Assembly (NCBI RefSeq): GCF_036013955.1
Contig: NZ_CP107903.1
Location: 5,642,001-5,706,000 of the forward strand
Length of the DNA stretch: 64,000 nucleotides
Source: Streptomyces sp. NBC_00459
Lineage (GTDB): Bacteria; Actinomycetota; Actinomycetes; Streptomycetales; Streptomycetaceae
Reading direction: 5' to 3'
The notes beneath the pieces were generated by a model that saw nothing but the letters and a program-made list of their open reading frames with translations, ran no database searches and was not told the DNA's origin. Positions 57,843 through 64,000 of this stretch are shown piece by piece; position 1 is the stretch's first letter; every line of letters starts with the position of its first letter. A program made the translations under genes and the position numbers.

Positions 57843-58819
57843 TGGAAACTGGTACGGGGATGGGCACGAGGACTGTCGCGATCGCCGTCACCGACGGCAT
57901 GCTGCACTTCGAGCTCGGCATCGCCTACGAGGTCTTCGGCTCCGATCTCTCCCACCTGGTCGACCCCTGGTACGACGTCGCCCTCTGCGGCCCGGGCCCG
58001 ACACGCGCCGGCAGGTTCCTGTTCGAGCCCGACTCCGGGCTCGACCGGCTCCCGTACGCCGACACGGTGATCGTCCCCGGCTGGGCCGACGTCGACCAGG
58101 CGCCGCCCGCCGAACTGGTCGACGCCGTCCGTGCGGCGCACGAGGCGGGAGCGCGGGTCGCCTCCCTGTGCACCGGTGCGTTCGTGCTGGCCGCAGCCGG
58201 ACTGCTGGACGGGCGGCGCGCGACCACGCACTGGGCGCACACCGATGTCCTGGCCGCCCGATATCCCGGGGTGGAGGTCGATCCGGACGTGCTCTACGTC
58301 GACAACGGCAGCGTCCTCACCTCCGCCGGCAAGGCGGCCTCGATGGACCTGTGCCTGCACCTCGTACGGCTCGACCACGGCTCGGCGATCGCCAACACCG
58401 TCGCCCGACGCCTCGTCGTACCCCCGCACCGGGCCGGCGGTCAGGCGCAGTTCGTCACCGCTCCGGTGCCCGCACAGGACGACCATCCGCTCGCCGAGCT
58501 GTTCCCCTGGGCGATCGAACGGCTCGACCGCCCGCTGACCGTGGAGGACCTGGCCCGCCGGGCCAACATGAGCTCGCGCCACCTCGGCCGCCACTTCCGG
58601 ACGGTCACCGGTACCACCCCGCTGCAATGGCTGCTCACCCAGCGGATCCGGCGCGCCCAGGAGCTGCTGGAGGCCACCGGCGACAGTGTCGACGCCATCG
58701 CGGAGGCCGTCGGCATGGGCACCGCCACGACGCTGCGCCGCCACTTCAACCGCACGATCGGTGTGCCCCCGGACGCGTACCGCCGTACGTTCCGCAGCAC
58801 ACGGTCCGGCACCGGCTGA
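57842..58819 (+). CDS. GlxA-family regulator (DJ-1/PfpI domain plus AraC HTH)
   Basis: Transcription factor of 325 residues. Residues about 10-190 form a DJ-1/PfpI-like ligand domain with the nucleophile elbow ASLCTGAFVLAAAGLLDGRRATTHW. Residues 220-320 are a double AraC helix-turn-helix (LTVEDLARRANMSSRHLGRHFRTVTGTTPLQWL and DSVDAIAEAVGMGTATTLRRHFNRTIGVPPDAYRR). Start ATG 57842; ATG 57860 is an alternative. It is divergent from the saccharopine-dehydrogenase-like gene and probably activates it in response to an unknown metabolite. Confidence 0.92.
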   Translation: METGTGMGTRTVAIAVTDGMLHFELGIAYEVFGSDLSHLVDPWYDVALCGPGPTRAGRFLFEPDSGLDRLPYADTVIVPGWADVDQAPPAELVDAVRAAHEAGARVASLCTGAFVLAAAGLLDGRRATTHWAHTDVLAARYPGVEVDPDVLYVDNGSVLTSAGKAASMDLCLHLVRLDHGSAIANTVARRLVVPPHRAGGQAQFVTAPVPAQDDHPLAELFPWAIERLDRPLTVEDLARRANMSSRHLGRHFRTVTGTTPLQWLLTQRIRRAQELLEATGDSVDAIAEAVGMGTATTLRRHFNRTIGVPPDAYRRTFRSTRSGTG

Positions 58820-58871
58820 CGGACGGCCGGTGTGCGCGATGTCTTGACGTGTCCCTGCCGTCATGGGTGTA

Positions 58872-58885
58872 TGGGAGCGCTCCCA
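58872..58885. promoter_or_regulatory. CebR-type operator (TGGGAGCGCTCCCA)
   Basis: Perfect 14-bp palindrome identical to the CebR consensus, 49 bp before the GTG of the mannanase gene. CebR represses Streptomyces cellulase and related genes until cello-oligosaccharides bind. The regulator itself is not in the window. Confidence 0.9.
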
Positions 58886-58934
58886 CATTTCCGCTGTTGC
58901 TGAAGTTTCTTGGCGCTCACTCCCTGGAGTCGCA

Positions 58935-60602
58935 GTGAGAACAAAGAGAAGCACCACGCGAAAGAGCCCCCTGACCGTCCTGCTGACCGCCCTGGCCACC
59001 ATCCTCGGCCTCCTGGCGCTCGCCCCGACCCCCGCCCAGGCGCAGGCCGAGCCGCCCCGCGCCCTGGCCACCGGCCTCCACATCTCGAACGGCCGTCTGC
59101 TCGAAGGCAACGGCAACGACTTCGTGATGCGGGGGGTCAACCACGCCCACACCTGGTACCCGACCCAGACCCAATCCCTCAGGGACGTCAAGGCGTTGGG
59201 TGCCAACACCGTCCGCGTCGTCCTCGCCGACGGGCACCGCTGGACCAAGAACTCCGCCGACGACGTGGCCGCCGTCGTCGCGCAGTGCAAGGCCAACCGC
59301 CTGATCTGCGTACTGGAGGTGCACGACACCACCGGCTACGGCGAGGAGGCCGCCGCCGGGACGCTCGATCAGGCGGCCGACTACTGGATCGGCCTCAAGA
59401 GCGTGCTCGCCGGTCAAGAGAACTACGTCATCATCAACATCGGCAACGAGCCCTGGGGCAACACCGATCCGGCCGGCTGGACCGCCCCGACGATCGCGGC
59501 CGTACAGAAGCTGCGCGCCGCCGGCTTCCAGCACACGATCATGGTGGACGCGCCCAACTGGGGCCAGGACTGGCAGGGCGTCATGCGCGCCAACGCCCAG
59601 TCCGTGTACAACGCGGACACCACCGGCAACCTGATCTTCTCGATCCACATGTACAGCGTCTTCGACACGGCCGCGGAGATCACGGACTACCTGAACGCCT
59701 TCGTCACGGCCAAACTCCCCATCCTCATCGGCGAGTTCGGCGGTCCGGCCGACCAGTGGGGCGATCCGGACGAGGACACCATGATGGCGACCGCCCAGCA
59801 GCTGAAGCTGGGCTATCTGGCCTGGTCGTGGAGCGGTAACACGGACCCGATCCTCGACCTGTCGATCGGCTTCGACCCGAAGCAGCTCAGCACCTGGGGC
59901 CAGCGCATCTTCAACGGCGCCAACGGCATCGCCCAGACCTCCAAGGAGGCCACGGTCTACGGCGGTGGCACGGGCACCGACACCCAGGCCCCGACCGCCC
60001 CCGGCACCCCGGCGGCGTCCGGAACCACGGCCACCTCGACCACCCTGACCTGGGCCGCGTCGACTGACAACGTTGGCGTCGCCGGTTACGACGTCGTCCG
60101 CGTGAGCGGCGGTACGGAGACCACGGCCGCCGCCTCCACCACCAGCACCGTCACGGTCACCGGCCTCACCGCGGCCACCGCGTACACCTTCGCCGTGTAC
60201 GCACGGGACGCGGCCGGCAACCGTTCGCCCCGCTCGGCCACGGTGAGCGTCACCACGTCGCCGGGCGGCGGTACCCCCGGAGTCAGCTGCTCCGTCGCCT
60301 ACCGGGTCGTCGGCGAGTGGCAGGGCGGTTTCCAGGGCGACATCACCCTGCGCAACACGGGCACCGCCGCCCTCACCAACTGGACCTTGGGCTTCAGCTT
60401 CGCCAACGGCCAGACGATCAGCAACATGTGGGGCGGTACACCCACCCAGAGCGGCGCCAACGTGAGCGTCGTACCCGCCTCCTACACGGCAACGATCCCG
60501 GCCGCCGGATCTGTCTCGGTCGGCTTCATCGGGACGAAGGGGGCGACGAACACGGCGCCGACCGCCTTCACCCTCAACGGCACTGCCTGCACGACCAGTT
60601 GA
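58935..60602 (+). CDS. Secreted GH5 beta-mannanase with FnIII and CBM2 domains
   Basis: Exported enzyme of 555 residues. A Sec signal peptide (KSPLTVLLTALATILGLLALAPTPAQA) leads into a GH5 domain with MRGVNHAHTWYP, the signature of the mannan-degrading GH5_8 group. Catalytic residues are Glu172 in NIGNEPWG (acid/base) and Glu267 in LIGEFGG (nucleophile). A linker with a fibronectin type III repeat (about 355-445) and a C-terminal cellulose-binding CBM2 (VSCSVAYRVVGEWQGGFQGDI) follow. It cleaves mannan in plant biomass outside the cell. GTG 58935 has GGAG 6 bases upstream, and a CebR box lies before it, so cellobiose probably induces it. Confidence 0.93.
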   Translation: MRTKRSTTRKSPLTVLLTALATILGLLALAPTPAQAQAEPPRALATGLHISNGRLLEGNGNDFVMRGVNHAHTWYPTQTQSLRDVKALGANTVRVVLADGHRWTKNSADDVAAVVAQCKANRLICVLEVHDTTGYGEEAAAGTLDQAADYWIGLKSVLAGQENYVIINIGNEPWGNTDPAGWTAPTIAAVQKLRAAGFQHTIMVDAPNWGQDWQGVMRANAQSVYNADTTGNLIFSIHMYSVFDTAAEITDYLNAFVTAKLPILIGEFGGPADQWGDPDEDTMMATAQQLKLGYLAWSWSGNTDPILDLSIGFDPKQLSTWGQRIFNGANGIAQTSKEATVYGGGTGTDTQAPTAPGTPAASGTTATSTTLTWAASTDNVGVAGYDVVRVSGGTETTAAASTTSTVTVTGLTAATAYTFAVYARDAAGNRSPRSATVSVTTSPGGGTPGVSCSVAYRVVGEWQGGFQGDITLRNTGTAALTNWTLGFSFANGQTISNMWGGTPTQSGANVSVVPASYTATIPAAGSVSVGFIGTKGATNTAPTAFTLNGTACTTS

Positions 60603-60675
60603 TCCGCGTCAAGTGCCGAAGGGTGGCGTTCCGTTGCCGGAACGCCACCCTCTGGCCTGCTGGTTACCGGGTCCG

Positions 60676-63648
60676 TCAGCCCTGGTGGGGTGTGCCGTGG
60701 ACGACGAGTTCGGTCATGTCCAGGAACTCGCAGCCCGACGGGCCGGAGTCCTGCGCGCAGTCCACGCCGTTGTCGACGGCCTGGTTGCCCAGCATCGTCA
60801 CGCGGACGTACCGCACGTTCTGCGTGGTGCCCGTGTTGAGCGGCACGGCGTTCTCCCGGCCGGTGTCGGCGGGCCCGAAGTGGCCCTCTGCGGCGGTGGC
60901 CCAGGTGGTGCCGTCCGTGGAGGTCTCGATCCGGTAGTCGCCGAGCGACGCCGTCAGGTCGTCCCCGCAGCCCGACGTCGGATCGACGCGCAGGTCGCTG
61001 ACGTCCACGGCCGCGGGCAGCCGTACGGTGTTGTGGACCGGGTCGACCCCGGTGCCGTTGGTGCCGCCGTTGGCCTCCGAACCCCAGACGGTGGCCGACA
61101 TGTCGATCAGACCGGCCGGTCCGCAGCCGAAGTCGCTGTAGTCGACGCCGCTGAACTCCGCGACCTCGGCGCCGCCGGAGGAGGCCGACCAGTTACGGCG
61201 CACCGCCCAGTCGGCAGTACCGGAGGTGACGGTGAGCGTGCGGACCTGCGGCTCATAGCCGTTGCCGCTCGCGTAGACCTTCCGGTACGTGCCCTCGGGG
61301 ACGTTCCGGATCGCGTACGTGCCGTCCGCCGCGCTCACCGCGGACAGGTCGGCGCCGGGGAAGCCGGAGGAGTGGCCGCTGATGCTGACCGTGACCCCGC
61401 TCACCGGGAGGCCGGACTCGTCGTCGGTCACCTTGCCGGTGAGCGTGACCACCGGGGTGTCCGGGCCGGGCGGGACGGAGAAGTCCTCGTCGGGCCTGGT
61501 GTCGTCGCCCGTGAGAGCGGCGGCGAACCAGCCCATGCCCCGCTTGGCGAACACCTGCCAGAGCACATCGTGCGCACGCCCGCCGTTGACCACGGTGTCG
61601 GCCTGCAGAATGGCGTTCCGCTGGTCGAGGAAGGACGGGCTCACGGGCGACAGTTCCATCGCCCGGGTGACGAGCGACTCGGCGAGCCGGCTGCCGAGCG
61701 CGTTGCGCAGGTCCCAGAGCGTCTCGCCCCAGATCTCGCCGTCGGCGTGCACCTCTGCACCGCGGGAGGAGATCTTCCCGTAGTCGCCGTAGGTGTAGCC
61801 GCCCGGGCCCGCCGCGGCCGTACCGTCGCACTTGGCCGACGTGGAGCCGACCGGGCAGTCCAACGCCTGGGTGCGCGCGGGCAGTTCGTCGCTCCAGCCC
61901 GGCGGGTCGAGGGTCACGTCGCCGTCGGTACGCCGATTGTCCTTCAGCAGGCCCTCGTTGTTGAGGAAGTCGAGGGCGTACCAGTCGCTCCACGCCTCGC
62001 CCATGGCCCCGGACTGCTGGCTGTTGAGGGCGGGGACGCCGTCGGCGTCGGTGATGAGCCGGTGGGACAGGCCGTGGGTGTACTCGTGGTAGACGGTGGC
62101 CGCGTCGTCGCCGAAGTTGCCCTGCAGCACGTTGAAGCCCGGTATGGAACCGGTCAGGTACATCTGCATCGTGGGCGCCTGGCCGTCCGGCGGCGTACCC
62201 ATGTTGGCGTTGTTCAGGTGGTCGTCGTCGGGCAGCCCGTCCTTGACGGCCGCGCCGTCGTCCGTCTGCGCCTGTACGGCGTCGCCGTCGCGGCTGTCGA
62301 AGTTGCCCGCGGCCCGGGTGAAGCCGATCGGACCGGCCTCCAGGTGGTCGTGGAAGGTGCCGAGGAAGTAGTAGACCTGCGCGGCGTTCTGCTCGCGGTT
62401 GGTCTGCCAGGAGTTCGGCGTCTTCTGGTCCCACGAGCAGGGCAGCGGGGTGCCGCAGCCGTCGCCGGTGAAGGGCTTGAACGGGAAGGAGAACGTCCCG
62501 TCGGCCGCCGGGGTGATCTCCTCGCCCGGGTCCACCTTGTTGTTGTCGTTGACGTCGCTGAAGACGTGCGCGACCGACCCGTCGAGGGTCTGAGCGCCCT
62601 CGGGGAGCCAGCCCCGGGCGGTCAGGTGACGGGTGTGCTGCTTGCCACCGGACTGCGCACCCGGGTACTGGTCCCAGACGAGCACCTTGCCGGTCTGCCG
62701 GAGCGGGCCCGCCGAGGCCAGGCTCGCGGACTGCCTGTCGACGGACTGCTCGCCTGCGGACTGCTTGCCGGACGAGGCCGCGGACTTCCCGGGCGTCAGA
62801 TCGGAGGACAGGTTCTGCCGGTACAGGACCCGGCCGGTGCCCGCGTCGACCACGTGCAGCCACATGCCCTGGCCGTCCGGCGCGGTGACCGTCCGCCATG
62901 CGCGTCGGGCCGTGCCGCCCGGCGTCGTGTACACCACCTGCTTGGCGGTGTCCGAGGCGCCGAGGCTCACGTTCCCGCCGCCCGCGATGTCGCGAACGGC
63001 GGTGCGCCGGGCCTCGGTTCCGGTGACTCTGGCGGGCGCGAGGGAGGACGGCAGCTTGCGCACCGGGGCGCCGAGCACGCTGATCAGCCGTCCGTCGCGG
63101 GCGACGTTTGCCTTGACGCCGTTGCCGAACACCGGGACACCGTCGACCGACTGGACGAACGACAGGTGACGTATCCCGGCGACATCGGTGTACTGCTTGC
63201 GCAGGGTGAGTCCACGGATCTGGTCGGCGGAGAGCCCGAACACATCGGGATGCGCCCGCAGATACTGCCGGGCGATGTCCTCCGGGTCGGCGCCGCTGGC
63301 CGACGTCAAGTACCCGTCGAGCTTGGCGACTTGACGCGCGGTACCGGTGGCCGGGTCCAGTTCGAGCACGCCCTGCGTCCCGAGCTGCTTGCGCAACTGC
63401 CGTACACCGGGCCGCTGTTCGGCCTGCGTCAGCCGGGCGTCGTTTCGCGCCAGCGACTGCTGCGAGGGTATGGGCGGCAGTCCGTCGGCGGCCGGGGTGT
63501 CTGTCGGGGAGTCGGCCGCGGGGCGGCCCACCGGATCGCCCGGGGCCGCGTTCGCGCCGCCGGGAAGCAGAGCGACGGCCAGCGAGAGGCCGGCCGTCGC
63601 GGTGAATATGGTCGCGCGCGTTCTGCGCGAGAAGGGGGCTTTCGCCAT
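60676..63648 (-). CDS. Secreted M36 (fungalysin-type) metallopeptidase
   Basis: Large exported zinc protease of 990 residues. After a signal peptide (TATAGLSLAVALLPGGANA) comes a propeptide (FTP-like, about 60-280). The catalytic domain has HEYTHG at about residue 520 (HExxH zinc site) and the third ligand Glu in GEAWSDWYA, and the C-terminal extensions are a CNA-B/carboxypeptidase-regulatory-like fold (VSGVTVSISGHSSGFPGADL) and a discoidin-like domain. The propeptide should be cleaved after export. ATG 63648 follows a GAGGCG site; the frame extends further without conservation. The final 75 bp before the mannanase gene hold no gene. Confidence 0.9.
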   Translation of the reverse strand: MAKAPFSRRTRATIFTATAGLSLAVALLPGGANAAPGDPVGRPAADSPTDTPAADGLPPIPSQQSLARNDARLTQAEQRPGVRQLRKQLGTQGVLELDPATGTARQVAKLDGYLTSASGADPEDIARQYLRAHPDVFGLSADQIRGLTLRKQYTDVAGIRHLSFVQSVDGVPVFGNGVKANVARDGRLISVLGAPVRKLPSSLAPARVTGTEARRTAVRDIAGGGNVSLGASDTAKQVVYTTPGGTARRAWRTVTAPDGQGMWLHVVDAGTGRVLYRQNLSSDLTPGKSAASSGKQSAGEQSVDRQSASLASAGPLRQTGKVLVWDQYPGAQSGGKQHTRHLTARGWLPEGAQTLDGSVAHVFSDVNDNNKVDPGEEITPAADGTFSFPFKPFTGDGCGTPLPCSWDQKTPNSWQTNREQNAAQVYYFLGTFHDHLEAGPIGFTRAAGNFDSRDGDAVQAQTDDGAAVKDGLPDDDHLNNANMGTPPDGQAPTMQMYLTGSIPGFNVLQGNFGDDAATVYHEYTHGLSHRLITDADGVPALNSQQSGAMGEAWSDWYALDFLNNEGLLKDNRRTDGDVTLDPPGWSDELPARTQALDCPVGSTSAKCDGTAAAGPGGYTYGDYGKISSRGAEVHADGEIWGETLWDLRNALGSRLAESLVTRAMELSPVSPSFLDQRNAILQADTVVNGGRAHDVLWQVFAKRGMGWFAAALTGDDTRPDEDFSVPPGPDTPVVTLTGKVTDDESGLPVSGVTVSISGHSSGFPGADLSAVSAADGTYAIRNVPEGTYRKVYASGNGYEPQVRTLTVTSGTADWAVRRNWSASSGGAEVAEFSGVDYSDFGCGPAGLIDMSATVWGSEANGGTNGTGVDPVHNTVRLPAAVDVSDLRVDPTSGCGDDLTASLGDYRIETSTDGTTWATAAEGHFGPADTGRENAVPLNTGTTQNVRYVRVTMLGNQAVDNGVDCAQDSGPSGCEFLDMTELVVHGTPHQG

Positions 63649-63911
63649 GGTGCGCCTCGTGGGGGGTGAGGTCCAACGACCGCATGGAGCAGCCGAGTTG
63701 TATACCTCGAACCTTTCAGAGTGCCCAGCACAACAGGAAGCCTGAATGTTCAATATTCACAGGAGCCTCACAGATCACATCTCGCCGCGCCCGCCACCGG
63801 GGCATCGGTCACTGCCCCCGGCCTGCGGTGTGAGGGCCACGCAACCCAAGTTCCCACGGGCTCTAACAGATCGGAAACCGGCCGCCGCGGCAGGCGCACT
63901 AACTTCGTGAC

Positions 63912-64000
63912 ATGAGGGTGTGGACGCGTTTGGGGCCGCTGCTCGACAGGATCTGCAGACTCGGTGAAGCCGGCGAGCGCGACGTCGGCAAGCCGGAGGT
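63912..64000 (+). CDS. Possible start of a gene cut by the window end
   Basis: ATG 63912 opens a frame that runs to the end of the window (MRVWTRLGPLLDRICRLGEAGERDVGKPE). Only 29 residues are visible, the ribosome site is weak, and I cannot name a family. It is divergent from the metalloprotease gene. Confidence 0.3.
   Translation, partial: MRVWTRLGPLLDRICRLGEAGERDVGKPE

Noticed and set aside
60613..63669. 1018-codon frame antisense to the M36 protease
   Set aside because: Shadow frame; the sense frame has a signal peptide and the zinc motif.
1..64000. tRNA, rRNA, transposase, integrase or attachment sites
   Set aside because: None recognised on either strand; the scar and repeats in 20.4-21.2 and 47-49 kb show no insertion-sequence ends or integrase.

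Overview
The window is very GC-rich chromosomal DNA from a Streptomyces-type actinomycete. The evidence is the strong third-codon GC bias, GTG starts with GGAGG-like ribosome sites, and the gene content: fused FbiC, MmyB-type and XRE/DUF397 regulators, an AfsA-family protein, SCO3811-like DD-carboxypeptidase, GPP34, a CebR-type operator and a graspetide cluster. No tRNA, rRNA, transposase or integrase was seen. Species cannot be named from this sequence alone.

Region 1 (1-18.2 kb). After the 3' part of fbiC (F420 synthesis) comes what looks like one small-molecule cluster. A regulator of the MmyB type, carrying a rare TTA codon, is followed by four tightly overlapped transcription units. These are (a) SDR, MFS exporter and BBE-type flavin oxidase; (b) a phosphotriesterase-like lactonase, cupin and SDR; (c) a class A flavin monooxygenase and an aldo/keto reductase; (d) an AfsA-type butenolide/butyrolactone synthase with a HAD phosphatase, KAS III, ACP, KAS II, ketoreductase and enoyl reductase. 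Unit (d) is a dedicated mini fatty-acid synthase without a conventional dehydratase, coupled to an AfsA protein. The expected product is an acyl-derived lactone, furan or butenolide signal or antibiotic. The methylenomycin/MMF and gamma-butyrolactone systems are the closest precedents.

Region 2 (18.2-28.4 kb). This stretch holds an alpha/beta hydrolase, DUF4259, Nudix and a scar of decayed pieces: a sulfatase tail, a TPR-regulator tail in three frames, a CRISPR-repeat-like hairpin, and a broken copy of the neighbouring arabinanase gene. After it come a Tat-exported GH43/CBM42 enzyme, an RTX-repeat secreted protein, two apparent pseudoenzymes (an L,D-transpeptidase-like protein without Cys and a DraG-like protein without its metal acids) and an SSS symporter.

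Region 3 (28.5-46 kb). An SDR and an unknown gene share a perfect palindromic operator. Then come DUF397/XRE, GPP34, a membrane-anchored DD-carboxypeptidase with a 500-residue acidic cytoplasmic tail, a large membrane protein, a frameshifted MerR regulator, glutathione peroxidase, an ArsR/MFS divergent pair, an ABC exporter and a lipoprotein.

Region 4 (46-54.1 kb). An accessory stretch with a regulator broken by an in-frame TAG, a frameshifted phosphotransferase and a dispersed inverted repeat leads into a graspetide (ATP-grasp RiPP) cluster: XRE regulator, HATPase, precursor, ATP-grasp ligase, PIMT-like methyltransferase and a fourth, uncharacterised coupled gene.

Region 5 (54.1-64 kb). MarR/cupin and GlxA/saccharopine-dehydrogenase-like divergent pairs each have clear operators. 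A DUF234 ATPase sits behind a 37-bp palindrome. A CebR-box-controlled mannanase and an M36 metalloprotease close the window.
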